Shown here: piece after piece, positions 8,981 through 20,074 of the stretch
Layout of the letters: each line of letters opens with the position of its first letter
How positions within the stretch are numbered: the first letter of the stretch is position 1
Source: Candidatus Pantoea deserta
Lineage (GTDB): Bacteria > Pseudomonadota > Gammaproteobacteria > Enterobacterales > Enterobacteriaceae
NCBI RefSeq assembly: GCF_003813865.1
Contig: NZ_RMVG01000001.1
Location: 372,001 to 436,000, forward strand
Reading direction: 5' to 3'
Length of the DNA: 64,000 nucleotides
Notes under the pieces: model-generated
What the model saw: only the letters and a program-made list of their open reading frames with translations
Database searches by the model: none
Told to the model about the DNA's origin: nothing
Translations under genes and position numbers: made by a program

Positions 8981-9014
8981 AAAAACCCCCGACCGTTTCC
9001 GATCGGGGGTTTTT
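8981..9014 (-). terminator. Terminator after groL
   Basis: 12-bp perfect stem (aaaaacccccga / tcgggggttttt) lying 25 nt past the groL stop, with T-rich ends on both strands. It is strong and could act in both directions. Confidence 0.95.
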
Positions 9015-9038
9015 CAGCGCGCAAAAGCGTCAGGGCAA

Positions 9039-10700
<1,662 letters not shown>

Positions 10701-10733
10701 TTAAATTCGTTTCGTTCAGTGAATTTCGCGTAA

Positions 10734-11054
<321 letters not shown>

Positions 11055-11110
11055 TCATTCATTTTTGGGTTGAACGCCGGACAGCCTGGCTTCCGGCCTC
11101 GTGGAGCAAG

Positions 11111-11139
11111 AGATAGGGTCGGATAAAAAGGCTTTCAAG
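11111..11139 (-). promoter_or_regulatory. Sigma-32 heat-shock promoter of groSL
   Basis: On the minus strand a -35 element CTTGAAA is followed by 14 nt and a -10 element CCCTATCT. This is close to the sigma-32 consensus (CTTGAAA, 13-15 nt, CCCCATNT). It lies about 80 bp before the groS start. It is direct sequence evidence that the operon is heat inducible. Confidence 0.88.
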
Positions 11140-11217
11140 GCCCTGAAAGCAAATTTTTTACCTGGCTATGACAACTGCCGCTTTTTTGCGCAAAACAGGC
11201 CCTTTTAGCGTCGCGCA

Positions 11218-11247
11218 TAAAAAAAGCGCGACGCTCAGGTCGCGCTT
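11218..11247 (-). terminator. Terminator after fxsA
   Basis: 8-bp G+C-rich stem (agcgcgac / gtcgcgct) followed by seven Ts on the minus strand, about 15 nt past the fxsA stop. Confidence 0.9.
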
Positions 11248-11262
11248 CTCTTCTGGCTGCGC

Positions 11263-11721
11263 TTAGCGATCGTGGCGGTCATCGTGCCCGATGCGATCGC
11301 TCTCTTTACGCTCATATTCGCCCTCGACGGTAAAGCCGCTGTCCGGCCCTGCGCCCGGCCCGCGCCAGACGCGCAGATGCGGCATCAGCTTCAGCGTCAG
11401 GTGTTTCTGCACCGGCGGCAACAGCAGCAGCAGACCGAGAAAGTCAGTGAAAAAGCCAGGCAGCAGCAGCAGGAAACCGGCAATGATCAGCGAGACGCTT
11501 TTAATCATCTCTTCGGCCGGACTTTCGTTACGCGCCAGCTTCTCCTGCATTAGCATAAAGTTTTTCATGCCCTGGTTTTTGACCAGCGACACTCCCAGCG
11601 CCGAGGTGAAGATCACCAGCAGCATGGTCATCAGCACGCCCAGCGCGTGAGCCACCTGAATAAACAGGGTGATCTCAATCCAGGCGAGCACAAAAATAAT
11701 GATTAACGGTAACCAGCGCAC
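11263..11721 (-). CDS. fxsA: FxsA membrane protein
   Basis: 152 residues. The FxsA family is an inner-membrane protein whose overproduction in E. coli relieves exclusion of phage T7 by the F plasmid. Hydrophobic segments lie near 4-22, 25-48 and 72-102 (VSLIIAGFLLLLPGFFTDFL is the family hallmark). The tail is charged and rich in Asp, His and Arg (ESDRIGHDDRHDR). It lies upstream of groSL on the same strand and divergent from aspA, as in E. coli. The physiological role is not known. Confidence 0.93.
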   Translation of the reverse strand: MRWLPLIIIFVLAWIEITLFIQVAHALGVLMTMLLVIFTSALGVSLVKNQGMKNFMLMQEKLARNESPAEEMIKSVSLIIAGFLLLLPGFFTDFLGLLLLLPPVQKHLTLKLMPHLRVWRGPGAGPDSGFTVEGEYERKESDRIGHDDRHDR

Positions 11722-12066
11722 CGTATTCTCCTTTTAGTCGAGCCGTCCTGCTTCAGGCAGGCAGCAAAAACGCCTTTTCAGACGACATAGCTCTGAGATG
11801 GGCCTGCCGCAACGCTAATTCAACCGAGGTTTTCAAATATTTACAGTGGGGTTAAATTTGTGCGCAATATCACATATCGTAGCGATGCTGACGGCAATAA
11901 GAGCGTAATTTCCGATCCCCGCTCGCGCTTTAGCCCGACGGCAGCATATGATCGTGCGCACCTGAGAGCAGGCGGATACACTGTCGGCTCCGGCTTTCCA
12001 CGACAAATAACACATCACCTGTGATGGATGGCGCCAGCGCAAGCGGCCAATAACAAGAAGGTTATC
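11722..12066. other. Divergent fxsA-aspA intergenic region
   Basis: 345 bp without a credible gene. It must hold the promoters of fxsA and aspA. The only site I can point to is a CRP-like sequence at 11859-11874. A short palindrome, tcacctgtga, lies at about 12014-12023 close to aspA; I cannot assign it. Confidence 0.6.
11859..11874 (+). promoter_or_regulatory. Candidate CRP site upstream of aspA
   Basis: TGTGC-N6-TCACA, one mismatch from the CRP core TGTGA-N6-TCACA, with A/T-rich flanks. E. coli aspA is CRP-activated, so a site here makes sense. It lies about 190 bp before the start codon, so a promoter just downstream would be needed. Confidence 0.45.
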
Positions 12067-13503
12067 ATGGCGAACAACATTCGTATCGAAGAAGACCTGC
12101 TGGGCATGCGTGAAGTTCCCGCCGATGCCTATTATGGCGTTCATACTCTGCGTGCGATTGAAAATTTCCGTATCAGCAACAGTAAAATCAGCGATATTCC
12201 TGAATTTGTGCGCGGCATGGTTATGGTGAAAAAAGCCGCCGCCCTCGCTAATAAAGAGCTGCAAACCATCCCGCGCAACATTGCAAACACCATTATTCAG
12301 GCCTGTGACGAAGTCCTGAATAACGGCAAGTGCATGGATCAGTTTCCGGTCGATGTCTATCAGGGCGGCGCGGGCACCTCGGTGAATATGAACACCAACG
12401 AGGTGCTGGCCAATATCGGGCTGGAACTCATGGGCCATCATAAAGGTGAGTACCAGTTCCTTAATCCCAACGACCACGTCAATAAATGCCAGTCCACTAA
12501 CGACGCCTACCCCACCGGTTTCCGTATCGCCGTGTACAGTTCGATCCTGAAGCTGCTGGACGGCATTAAAGAGCTGGGCGAAGGCTTTGAGCGCAAGGCG
12601 GCCGAGTTCGAGAGCATCCTGAAAATGGGCCGCACCCAGTTGCAGGATGCCGTGCCAATGACGCTGGGCCAGGAGTTCCACGCTTTCCACGTCCTGCTCA
12701 ATGAGGAGACGCGCAGCATTCTGCGCACCGCCGAACTGCTGCTGGAGGTCAATCTGGGCGCGACGGCGATCGGCACGCGTCTGAATACGCCAGACGGCTA
12801 TCAGCATCTGGCGGTTCAGCGCCTTGCCGAGGTCAGCAACCTGCCGGTTATCCCGGCGGAGGATCTGATTGAAGCCACCTCGGACTGCGGCGCTTACGTG
12901 ATGGTGCACTCCTCGCTGAAGCGTCTGGCCGTGAAGCTGTCGAAGATCTGTAATGACCTGCGTCTGCTCTCTTCCGGTCCGCGCGCCGGTCTCAACGAGA
13001 TCAACCTGCCGGAATTGCAGGCCGGCTCCTCGATCATGCCCGCTAAGGTTAACCCGGTGGTGCCAGAGGTGGTCAATCAGGTGTGCTTCAAGGTCATCGG
13101 CAACGATACCACCGTGACGATGGCGGCCGAGGCGGGTCAGCTTCAGCTTAACGTGATGGAGCCGGTCATTGGCCAGGCGCTGTTTGAATCCATCAGCATT
13201 CTTACCAACGCCTGCTACAACCTGCTGGAAAAATGCGTTAACGGCATTACCGCCAACAAAGCGGTGTGCGAAGCCTATGTGTTTAACTCTATCGGCATCG
13301 TCACCTACCTCAACCCCTATATTGGTCACCACAACGGCGACATCGTCGGCAAAATCTGTGCGGAAACCGGTAAAAGCGTGCGCGAAGTGGTGCTGGAGCG
13401 CGGGTTGCTGACCGAAAGCGAGCTGGATGATATTTTCTCTGTGCAGAACCTGATGTACCCGGCTTACAAGGCCAAACGCTACACTGACGAAAACGAACAG
13501 TAA
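12067..13503 (+). CDS. aspA: Aspartate ammonia-lyase (aspartase)
   Basis: 478 residues, identical in length to E. coli AspA. It converts L-aspartate to fumarate and ammonia, which feeds fumarate respiration. The start [13 protein letters not shown] follows GAAGG at the right spacing; an upstream ATG at 12028 adds 13 unrelated residues. The fumarase/aspartase signature [11 protein letters not shown] and the substrate-site segments ([31 protein letters not shown]) are intact. It is followed by dcuA, whose product exchanges aspartate or fumarate for succinate, as in E. coli. Confidence 0.98.
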   Translation: MANNIRIEEDLLGMREVPADAYYGVHTLRAIENFRISNSKISDIPEFVRGMVMVKKAAALANKELQTIPRNIANTIIQACDEVLNNGKCMDQFPVDVYQGGAGTSVNMNTNEVLANIGLELMGHHKGEYQFLNPNDHVNKCQSTNDAYPTGFRIAVYSSILKLLDGIKELGEGFERKAAEFESILKMGRTQLQDAVPMTLGQEFHAFHVLLNEETRSILRTAELLLEVNLGATAIGTRLNTPDGYQHLAVQRLAEVSNLPVIPAEDLIEATSDCGAYVMVHSSLKRLAVKLSKICNDLRLLSSGPRAGLNEINLPELQAGSSIMPAKVNPVVPEVVNQVCFKVIGNDTTVTMAAEAGQLQLNVMEPVIGQALFESISILTNACYNLLEKCVNGITANKAVCEAYVFNSIGIVTYLNPYIGHHNGDIVGKICAETGKSVREVVLERGLLTESELDDIFSVQNLMYPAYKAKRYTDENEQ

Positions 13504-13523
13504 GTCGTCCAGAGCGAGATGAG

Positions 13524-13560
13524 AAAAAGGCGCGTCGCGATCAACACGGCGCGCCTTTTT
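13524..13560 (+). terminator. Terminator between aspA and dcuA
   Basis: 11-bp stem (aaaaaggcgcg / cgcgccttttt) ending in a T tract, 20 nt past the aspA stop. It probably only partly separates aspA from dcuA. Confidence 0.88.
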
Positions 13561-13605
13561 ATTTGCTACATAGCCTGCTGTTTTACCACTTTCATGAGGT
13601 GATGA

Positions 13606-14907
13606 ATGATCGTCGTTGAGTTAGCGATCGTCCTGCTGGCGATCTGGTTGGGCGCCCGTCTGGGCGGCATTGGCATTGGTTTCGCTGGCGGGCTGGGCGT
13701 ACTGGCGCTGACGCTGGTCTGCAGACTAAAGCCGGGCGCGATCCCTTTTGATGTGATTGAAATCATTATGGCGGTGATCGCGGCCATCGCCGCTATGCAG
13801 GTCGCGGGCGGCATGGATTACCTGGTCAGTCTGGCGGAGCGGCTGCTGCGTCGCCATCCGCGCTACGTCACGCTGCTGGCGCCGCTGGTGACCTATATCA
13901 TGACGCTGCTGGCGGGCACCGGCCATACGGCCTTTTCTACGCTGCCGGTGATCGCCGAAGTGGCGAAAGAGCAAGGCGTACGCCCGTCGCGCCCGCTCTC
14001 TATCGCCGTCGTCGCCTCGCAAATCGCCATTACCGCCTCGCCGCTGTCGGCGGCGGTGGTATTTTTCGCCTCGCTGCTGGAGCCGCGCGGCGTCAGCTAT
14101 ATCGCCCTGCTGGCGGTCGCTATTCCCTCGACGATGATCGGCCTGTTTCTGGCGGCGCTGGTCACTAACTTCCTTGGCAAAGAGCTGCATGAGGATGAGA
14201 TTTACCAGGCGCGCCTCGCGAAAGGCGAAGTACGCCTGCGCGGCGCAAGCCACTATGAAGAGAAGCCAGGCGCGAAACGTTCAGTGCTGCTGTTTCTGGC
14301 CGGCATCGTCGCCGTGGTGCTCTACGCTACCGCTATCAGCGACGGCGTCGGGCTGATTACCGATCCGCCGCTGCCGCGCAACGAAGCGATCGTGGTCTTT
14401 ATGCTCACCATCGCCACGCTGATTTCGCTGTTCTGCCGCATCGACACCGGCGCGATCCTCAGCGCCAGCACCTTTAAGTCAGGCATGAGCGCCTGCATCT
14501 GCGTTATGGGCGTGGCCTGGCTCGGCGATACCTTTGTTAAAGCGCACATTAGCGAGATCCAGCATCTGGCGGGCGATTTACTGCATCAGGCCCCCTGGCT
14601 GCTGTCGGTGGCGCTGTTCTTCGCCTCCATGCTGCTCTATTCGCAGGCAGCGACCGCCAAAGCGCTGATGCCTGCCGCCCTGCTGCTGGGGGTATCGGCC
14701 CACACTGCCGTCGCCTCTTTTGCCGCCGTCTCCGCGCTGTTCGTGCTGCCGACCTACCCGACGCTGCTGGCCGCCGTTGAAATGGATGACACCGGTTCAA
14801 CGCGCATCGGCAACTACGTGTTCAACCATGCCTTTATCGTGCCGGGCGTGCTGGCCATTGCGCTGTCGGTGCTGTCTGGCTTTTTGATTGGCGGTCTGGT
14901 GCTGTAG
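13606..14907 (+). CDS. dcuA: Anaerobic C4-dicarboxylate antiporter DcuA
   Basis: 433 residues with about 10 or more hydrophobic segments, equal in length to E. coli DcuA. Dcu transporters exchange or take up fumarate, aspartate, malate and succinate. Sequence features favour DcuA over DcuB: the start MIVVELAIVLLAIWLGARLG, IPFDVIEIIMAVIAAIAAMQ, QIAITASPLSAAVV, and AGMSACICVMGVAWLGDTF-like text. It lies directly downstream of aspA with a good ribosome binding site (gaggtga), matching its role in aspartate uptake. Confidence 0.95.
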   Translation: MIVVELAIVLLAIWLGARLGGIGIGFAGGLGVLALTLVCRLKPGAIPFDVIEIIMAVIAAIAAMQVAGGMDYLVSLAERLLRRHPRYVTLLAPLVTYIMTLLAGTGHTAFSTLPVIAEVAKEQGVRPSRPLSIAVVASQIAITASPLSAAVVFFASLLEPRGVSYIALLAVAIPSTMIGLFLAALVTNFLGKELHEDEIYQARLAKGEVRLRGASHYEEKPGAKRSVLLFLAGIVAVVLYATAISDGVGLITDPPLPRNEAIVVFMLTIATLISLFCRIDTGAILSASTFKSGMSACICVMGVAWLGDTFVKAHISEIQHLAGDLLHQAPWLLSVALFFASMLLYSQAATAKALMPAALLLGVSAHTAVASFAAVSALFVLPTYPTLLAAVEMDDTGSTRIGNYVFNHAFIVPGVLAIALSVLSGFLIGGLVL

Positions 14908-14982
14908 CGCCGTTACAACCTGTAAAGCCTGCGGCGCGGCGCGCGTGCTATCATCGACGCTTTCCGCAACGGGAGTGACGCA

Positions 14983-15297
14983 ATGAATGCCGTGGTAATT
15001 CTGTGTACTGCCCCGGACGAAGCCTGCGCGCATCGGCTCGCCGCGCAGGCGCTGGCGTCCAGGCTTGCCGCCTGCGCGACGCTGCTGCCCGGCGCCACGT
15101 CGCTTTATGTCTGGCAGGGCAAGCTTGAGCAGGCGCGCGAGGTCCAGCTGCTGCTAAAAAGCGATAGCGCGCATCAGCAGGCGCTAATGGACCTGCTCAA
15201 ACGCGAACATCCTTATGAAGTGCCCGAACTGCTGGCGCTACCGGTTCAATATGGAGACAGTGAATACTTGTCATGGCTGCACGCATCTCTTGCCTGA
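14983..15297 (+). CDS. cutA: CutA, divalent cation tolerance protein
   Basis: 104 residues. CutA forms a trimer with a ferredoxin-like fold and is linked to copper tolerance, although its exact role is debated. Recognisable family text: [14 protein letters not shown] near the start, the Cys-containing [27 protein letters not shown], and the C-terminal [14 protein letters not shown] gggag ribosome binding site precedes the ATG. Its end overlaps the start of dsbD by 25 nt, as in E. coli. Confidence 0.96.
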   Translation: MNAVVILCTAPDEACAHRLAAQALASRLAACATLLPGATSLYVWQGKLEQAREVQLLLKSDSAHQQALMDLLKREHPYEVPELLALPVQYGDSEYLSWLHASLA

Positions 15298-16973
15298 TCG
15301 CCGTTATACTGGCGTTTTTTATCACGCTGCCGACGCAGGCCTCGCTCTTTTCCCCACAGGCTAACAGCCGCTTTGTGCCGGTAGATCAGGCTTTTACCTT
15401 CGATTTCAACCAGCAGGGCAGCGAGGTGGCGCTTAGCTGGAAGGTGAAACAGGGCTACTACCTGTATCGACAGCAGATTCATATCAGTGCGCAGCAGGCG
15501 CAGATTGCGCCGGTGACGCTGCCGCTGGGCCAGCCGCATGAGGATGAATTTTACGGTAAAAGCGAAATTTATCCGCAGGATCTGCATTTGCCGGTGCAGT
15601 TACAGCAGGCCGCGCAGGGCGCGACCCTCAGCGTTACCTATCAGGGCTGTGCGGCGGCGGGTTTCTGCTATCCGCCGGAGACGCGCACCATTCCGCTGTC
15701 GCCACTGAGCGCCAGCGCCGCATCGCCTGCCCTCAGCGCGCAGCCTGCGCCTGCGACACCGCTGCCCTTTTCGCCGCTCTGGGCGTTGCTGATTGGCATC
15801 GGCGTCGCCTTTACCCCCTGCGTGCTGCCCATGTATCCGCTGATCGCGGGAATTATTCTCGGCGGCCAGCGCAGCGGCTCGCTGCCGCGGCTGTTTAGCC
15901 TGGCCGTCATCTATGTTCTGGGCATGGCGCTTACCTACACGCTGCTGGGCGTCGTCGTAGCGGCGGCTGGCCTGCGCTTTCAGGCGGCGCTCCAGCACCC
16001 TTATGTACTGATCGGGCTGTCGCTGATTTTCACCCTGCTCGCGCTGTCGATGTTCGGTCTGTTTCAGCTACAGCTTCCCGCCAGCATGCAGACGCGCCTG
16101 ACGCTGTGGAGCAATCGCCAGCAGGGTGGATCCCTGCCCGGCGTGTTCTTGATGGGCGCGCTGGCGGGATTGATCTGCTCGCCCTGCACCACCGCGCCGC
16201 TCAGCGCCATTCTGCTCTATATCGCGCAGAGCGGTAATCTGTGGGCAGGCGCGGGCACGCTGTGGCTCTACGCCGTCGGCATGGGACTGCCGTTAATTGC
16301 GGTGACGATGTTCGGCAACCGCCTGCTGCCGAAAAGCGGTCCCTGGATGCAGACGGTGAAGCAGGGATTTGGCTTTGTTATTCTGGCGCTGCCGGTGTTT
16401 TTACTGGAGCGCGTGCTGGGCGAACTCTGGGGCATGCGCCTGTGGAGCGCGCTGGGCATCGCCTTCTTTGCCTGGGCGTTTTGTAGCAGCCTGCGCGGCA
16501 ACGGCGGCAGATGGCGACTCGTGCAGATAGTGATGCTGGCCGCCGCGTTGATTTGCGCGCGGCCCTTGCAGGAGTGGGTTTGGGGCGCGCCGGCGACCTC
16601 GCCGACGGCCGCCCGGCTTCCTTTTCAGCGCATCCTCTCTGCGCCCCAGCTGGACGCGGCGTTACAGCAGGCTAAGGGTCGCGTCACTATGGTTGATCTC
16701 TATGCCGACTGGTGCGTTGCGTGCAAAGAGTTTGAAAAATACACCTTTAGCGATCCGGGCGTGCAGGCGGCGCTGAGCCATATGCAACTGTTGCAGGCTG
16801 ACGTCACCGCGAATAACGCAGCGGATAATGCCCTGTTGCAGCATCTACAGGTGGCTGGCCTGCCCACTATTCTGTTTTTTGACGCAGAAGGCCGCGAGAT
16901 CCCCGACTCACGCGTAGCCGGTTTTCTTAACGCAGAAGATTTCCGCACGCATTTGCAGAATCGGGTTCGCTAA
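15273..16973 (+). CDS. dsbD: DsbD, thiol:disulfide interchange protein
   Basis: 566 residues. DsbD carries electrons from cytoplasmic thioredoxin across the inner membrane to DsbC, DsbG and CcmG. A signal peptide (about 1-23) is followed by the N-terminal alpha domain with its cysteine pair ([13 protein letters not shown]). The eight-helix beta domain has the redox cysteines in [11 protein letters not shown] and [12 protein letters not shown]. The C-terminal thioredoxin-like gamma domain has CVAC at about 481-484 ([17 protein letters not shown]). All six functional cysteines are present. It is probably transcribed with cutA. Confidence 0.98.
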   Translation: MAARISCLIAVILAFFITLPTQASLFSPQANSRFVPVDQAFTFDFNQQGSEVALSWKVKQGYYLYRQQIHISAQQAQIAPVTLPLGQPHEDEFYGKSEIYPQDLHLPVQLQQAAQGATLSVTYQGCAAAGFCYPPETRTIPLSPLSASAASPALSAQPAPATPLPFSPLWALLIGIGVAFTPCVLPMYPLIAGIILGGQRSGSLPRLFSLAVIYVLGMALTYTLLGVVVAAAGLRFQAALQHPYVLIGLSLIFTLLALSMFGLFQLQLPASMQTRLTLWSNRQQGGSLPGVFLMGALAGLICSPCTTAPLSAILLYIAQSGNLWAGAGTLWLYAVGMGLPLIAVTMFGNRLLPKSGPWMQTVKQGFGFVILALPVFLLERVLGELWGMRLWSALGIAFFAWAFCSSLRGNGGRWRLVQIVMLAAALICARPLQEWVWGAPATSPTAARLPFQRILSAPQLDAALQQAKGRVTMVDLYADWCVACKEFEKYTFSDPGVQAALSHMQLLQADVTANNAADNALLQHLQVAGLPTILFFDAEGREIPDSRVAGFLNAEDFRTHLQNRVR

Positions 16974-17027
16974 ACGACACTGGAGAAACGCCGCCAGTGG
17001 CGGCATGGTTTACAGAGGAGACGTTAC

Positions 17028-17606
17028 TTGCAGCGTGAACAGATACTTGAGCATGCGTTAAACGTGCTTGAAAAAAATGGACTGGCGGCAACGACGTCAT
17101 TACAACAGCTGGCTGGCGACAGTGAACTGACGCTGGCGCAGCTTGAACAATTCTGGCCTGAACGCGATGCCCTGCTCTACGATGCGTTGCGCTATCATGG
17201 CCAGCAGATCGATACCTGGCGGCGCCAGGTTTTGCTCTCCACCGAACTCGACGGCGAACAAAAACTGCTGGCGCGTTATCAGGTATTAAGCGAACAGGTA
17301 CAGAAAGGCCGCTATCCGGGCTGCCTGTTTATTGCCGCCTGTAGTTTCTACCCACAGCCGGACCAGCCGGTGCATCAGATTGCTGAACAGCAAAAGCAGG
17401 CTTCCTGGCATTTTACCCACGGCATTCTGGTTGAGCTGGGGCTGGATAACCCTGCGATGGTGGCGGACCAGCTGGAGCTTATCCTTGAAGGCTGTCTCAG
17501 CAAGCTGCTGGTTAAGCGCAATGTGCAAGATGTGGCGACGGCAAAACGCCTGGCGGAAGACGTGCTGCGCATCGCCCTGTGTCGGGCTAATGGCGCGCTG
17601 GCATAG
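17028..17606 (+). CDS. yjdC: YjdC, TetR-like transcriptional regulator
   Basis: 192 residues from a TTG start preceded by a strong ribosome binding site (agaggag). It corresponds to E. coli YjdC (191 aa, start MQRE). An N-terminal helix-turn-helix region (about 1-45) is followed by a TetR-like ligand domain with WRRQVLLS, EQKLLARYQ, RYPGCLFIAACSFYP and LELILEGCLSKLLV. It follows dsbD by about 55 bp in the same direction and precedes tRNA-Phe, as in E. coli. Targets are not evident from this sequence. Confidence 0.93.
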   Translation: MQREQILEHALNVLEKNGLAATTSLQQLAGDSELTLAQLEQFWPERDALLYDALRYHGQQIDTWRRQVLLSTELDGEQKLLARYQVLSEQVQKGRYPGCLFIAACSFYPQPDQPVHQIAEQQKQASWHFTHGILVELGLDNPAMVADQLELILEGCLSKLLVKRNVQDVATAKRLAEDVLRIALCRANGALA

Positions 17607-17626
17607 GTTTTTGCCCCTTCTGCCTG

Positions 17627-17662
17627 AAAAGCAGGCAATCAGTCACGTTTTCCTGCTTTTTT
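17627..17662 (+). terminator. Probable terminator after yjdC
   Basis: Stem aaaagcagg / cctgctttt with a 16-nt loop and a T tract, shortly after the yjdC stop. A competing smaller hairpin (tgcctg / caggca) overlaps it. Confidence 0.6.
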
Positions 17663-17674
17663 AATGCAAAGCCG

Positions 17675-17703
17675 TTGACGCGAAGCGGCCATTACGGTTT
17701 AAT
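17675..17703 (+). promoter_or_regulatory. Sigma-70 promoter of tRNA-Phe
   Basis: TTGACG, exactly 17 nt, then TTTAAT, followed by the G+C-rich discriminator gcgcccc. That discriminator is typical of stable RNA promoters under stringent control. The predicted start is only a few nt before the mature 5' end. Confidence 0.8.
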
Positions 17704-17713
17704 GCGCCCCGTT

Positions 17714-17789
17714 GCCCGAATAGCTCAGTCGGTAGAGCAGGGGATTGAAAATCCCCGTGTCCCTGGTTCGATTCCGGGTTCGGGCACCA
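17714..17789 (+). tRNA. pheU: tRNA-Phe (GAA anticodon)
   Basis: 76 nt with encoded CCA. The acceptor arms gcccgaa and ttcgggc pair fully. The D loop is agctcagtcggtagagca. The anticodon arm ggggattGAAaatcccc gives anticodon GAA at 17747-17749, and the T arm is ctggttcgattccgg. It sits after yjdC, where E. coli has pheU; tRNA-Phe genes are frequent integration sites for islands. Its 3' end is copied twice downstream (see the tandem repeats). Confidence 0.98.
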
Positions 17790-18209
17790 AAATTTAAAGA
17801 ACCCAGCCTTATGGCTGGGTTTTTGCTTTTGTGCGGAACCCGTTCATCGAACCCGTTCGATAACCTCGCCGCGTCCAGCGGCTCGCCCTGCGGGTTTACC
17901 GCGCAGGCGCGGTAAAGCAAAAATGCTCCCGGCATTTTTGTCCGGGTTCGGGCACCACAAATTTAAAAAACCCAGCCTTATGGCTGGGTTTTTGCTTTTG
18001 TGCGGAACCCGTCATCGAACCGGTTCGATGATCTCGCCGCGTCCGGCGGCTCGCCCTGCGGGTTTACCGCGCAGGCGCGGTAAAGCAAAAATGCTCCCGG
18101 CATTTTTGTCCGGGTTCGGGCACCACAAATTTAAAGAACCCAGCCTTATGGCTGGGTTTTTGCTTTTGTGCGGAACCCGTCATCGAACCCGTTTGATTAC
18201 CTCGCCGCG
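17773..18209 (+). repeat. Tandem repeats (168-bp period) carrying the tRNA-Phe 3' end
   Basis: Three units begin at 17773, 17941 and 18109, exactly 168 bp apart; the third is partial and diverges at about 18209. Each begins with the last 17 nt of tRNA-Phe (tccgggttcgggcacca). A terminator hairpin with T tract follows, then cgaaccc/gttcga elements. The two complete units also carry a G+C-rich hairpin (tttaccgcg / cgcggtaaa) and an A/T hairpin (aaaaatgc / gcattttt). The first unit's tail is the real tRNA end. The layout resembles the E. coli tyrT operon, where roughly 178-bp repeats each contain the tRNA-Tyr 3' end and yield rtT RNA. Only single-base differences separate the units. Confidence 0.93.
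17801..17826 (+). terminator. Terminator after tRNA-Phe (first repeat unit)
   Basis: 8-bp stem acccagcc / ggctgggt with TTAT loop and a T tract, 11 nt after the tRNA. Further copies of the same hairpin occur at about 17970-17995 and 18138-18165 in the following repeat units. Confidence 0.93.
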
Positions 18210-18255
18210 CTGAATGCCTTTATAAACGGGGTCGGTTGACAGATATAAACGAGGG

Positions 18256-19407
18256 TTAGCCAGCGCGCATCCAGGCGCAGAGCCTGGCGAGCATCTGCAT
18301 ACAGCGTTCAAGCTGCTCCACCGCAACAAACTCGTCGGCTTTATGTCCCTGCGCCATACTGCCTGGCCCGCAAATCAGGGTGGCAATGCCAGCTTCGTTG
18401 AACAGGCCGCCTTCGGTGCCGAAGGCCACGGTGGAAAACGCCGCGCTGCCGCTCCAGTCAGCCAGCCAGCGGGCAACGTCGCTTTGAGGATCGGTTAACA
18501 GACCAGGATAGGCGCCCAGCGGCTGAAACGTAATGGCGCTCTCCGGCGCTTTCGCCTGCATCGCGGGCAGTAGCTCGCTGCGCGCGAAGGCTTCGATATT
18601 CTTCAGTACGCTCTCTGCATCCGCATCCGGCAGAGTACGCAGCTCAAAATCGAACTGACAATCCTGCGGCACGATATTCAGCGCCGCCCCGCCCTGAATC
18701 GTTCCGACCTGCAAGGTGCTGAACGGCGGATCGAAGCGCGCGTCCTGCGTCTGCTGGAGCGATTCGCTGATGCCGGAGATATGCCCGATAAGCTTCGCCG
18801 CCTGCTCTATCGCATTGACGCCGGAGGGCGCCCAGGCGGAATGGCAGGCGTGGCCGCGCACCTGACAGCGCATCGCCACTTTGCCTTTATGGCCGTAAAC
18901 CGGCTGCATCCCGGTGGGTTCGCCGATAATGCAGAGCGCGGGTTTCTCCGGCGAAGCCTGGAGATGCGCCACCAGCGAGCGCACGCCCAGACAGCCTACC
19001 TCTTCGTCATATGAAAAGGCCAGATGCAGCGGCATGCGCAGCGGCCGGGCTAAAAATGTCGTAAGCGAGGCCAGCACGCAGGCGATAAAGCCTTTCATAT
19101 CGGCGCTGCCGCGACCATAGCAGCGCCCGTCACGCTCGGTCAGCGCAAAGGGCGGCATCGTCCACGCCTGCCCGTCCACCGGCACCACATCGGTATGGCC
19201 CGACAGCAGCACGCCGCCGTCGCCCGCCGGTCCCAGCCGGGCATAGAGATTCGCCTTGCGTCCGTCGTCGCTATAAAACAGCGTGGAAGCAACGCCGTGC
19301 TGCGCGAGAAGGTCGCGGATAAAGCCGATCAGCGCCAGATTCGATTCGCGGCTGGTGGTGTCGAAGGCCAGCAGCGACGCCAGCAGCGCGCGCAGATGGC
19401 TATTCAT
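18256..19407 (-). CDS. M20 family deacylase (ArgE-like)
   Basis: 383 residues from the ATG that overlaps the upstream gene's stop (ATGAATAG). It is a zinc-dependent amidohydrolase of the ArgE/DapE family: SGHTDVVPVDG gives the first metal His and Asp, GRGSADMKGF the bridging Asp, YDEEVGCLG the catalytic Glu, and EPTGMQP is typical of ArgE. It should release an acyl group from an N-acyl amino acid. It is last in a minus-strand operon with DUF1028, Rid and monooxygenase genes, not with arg genes. It is therefore probably a catabolic deacylase, not the biosynthetic acetylornithine deacetylase. Confidence 0.88.
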   Translation of the reverse strand: MNSHLRALLASLLAFDTTSRESNLALIGFIRDLLAQHGVASTLFYSDDGRKANLYARLGPAGDGGVLLSGHTDVVPVDGQAWTMPPFALTERDGRCYGRGSADMKGFIACVLASLTTFLARPLRMPLHLAFSYDEEVGCLGVRSLVAHLQASPEKPALCIIGEPTGMQPVYGHKGKVAMRCQVRGHACHSAWAPSGVNAIEQAAKLIGHISGISESLQQTQDARFDPPFSTLQVGTIQGGAALNIVPQDCQFDFELRTLPDADAESVLKNIEAFARSELLPAMQAKAPESAITFQPLGAYPGLLTDPQSDVARWLADWSGSAAFSTVAFGTEGGLFNEAGIATLICGPGSMAQGHKADEFVAVEQLERCMQMLARLCAWMRAG

Positions 19408-20074
19408 CGCCGGGCACGCCATAGCTCGGCGCTTCACGCGGATCGAGCGCGCGCGTCACATAGGCCTCCATCTGCGGTTCATAGGCGAGCCACAGGCGCG
19501 ACAGCGCATCCACCGGGTCCTCTTCGGCCCAGTCCACGCGCAGATCCACCAGCGGCCAGGTATAGTCGTCTACCACCTTAACGGCGGCGGAGTGCACTGG
19601 TCCGGCTTCACCGCCGCGGTCGATGCCCGCCTGAAGCGCCGCAATCAGTCGGCTGGTCAGCTCCCCGGAAGAGGCTTCAAAAGCAGAGACCATAGCGTCA
19701 ATCACCGCTTTGTCCGCCAGCATATTGCCTGCCGCTACACAGTTCTCGCCCTGCGCCACCTTCCAGACGCCTAAGGTCTGGCTGCCGCTGAAGTGCGCCA
19801 CTTCGCCTGCGGAATCAATCACCGTCACCTGGCGATAATCGCTAAAGCGATCCTCCGCCAGCGCCAGCTTGAGCGCCTGCTGCGCGGACGCGCCCGCTTC
19901 CAGCTGCGCCAGCACCTGCTGCCCCAGCGCAGGCAGGGTAATGTTCTGGCTGGATACCGCGCCGGTTCCCGCCTGCAACCACGGGCAGCGCGCGCCGACC
20001 GCAATGCTGGAAGAGCTGATGGCGATACCCAGCTGCCCGCTTTCTGGGCAGCGTGCGCTAATCGAAAGCGTCAT
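19400..20074 (-). CDS. DUF1028 family protein (Ntn-hydrolase-like)
   Basis: 224 residues matching the DUF1028 family: an N-terminal strand pattern (TLSISARCPESGQLGIAISS), a conserved GAVSSQNITLPALG, and GENCVAAGNML followed by VIDAMVSAFE. The family is grouped with Ntn-hydrolase folds, but its substrate is not established. It overlaps the Rid gene by 4 nt and the deacylase by 8 nt, so the three are translationally linked. Members are often found beside Rid proteins and amino acid catabolic genes. An amidase role here is inference. Confidence 0.85.
   Translation of the reverse strand: MTLSISARCPESGQLGIAISSSSIAVGARCPWLQAGTGAVSSQNITLPALGQQVLAQLEAGASAQQALKLALAEDRFSDYRQVTVIDSAGEVAHFSGSQTLGVWKVAQGENCVAAGNMLADKAVIDAMVSAFEASSGELTSRLIAALQAGIDRGGEAGPVHSAAVKVVDDYTWPLVDLRVDWAEEDPVDALSRLWLAYEPQMEAYVTRALDPREAPSYGVPGDE

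Noticed and set aside
11833-13332. 499-residue open frame on the minus strand opposite aspA
   Set aside because: It is a shadow of the highly conserved aspA on the plus strand; its product is His/Gln/Arg-rich with no family resemblance.
17773-18209. CRISPR array
   Set aside because: Units are 168 bp with no spacer/repeat alternation and contain tRNA and terminator sequence.
17923-18213. 96-residue ORF running through the tRNA-Phe repeats
   Set aside because: It stays open only because the repeat period is a multiple of three; it overlaps terminators and tRNA ends and has no good ribosome binding site. It is mentioned under the repeat finding but not called as a gene.
18256-19407. Biosynthetic argE
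   Set aside because: Length and motifs fit ArgE, but the gene is coupled to DUF1028, Rid and monooxygenase genes and lacks arg neighbours; a catabolic deacylase is more likely.
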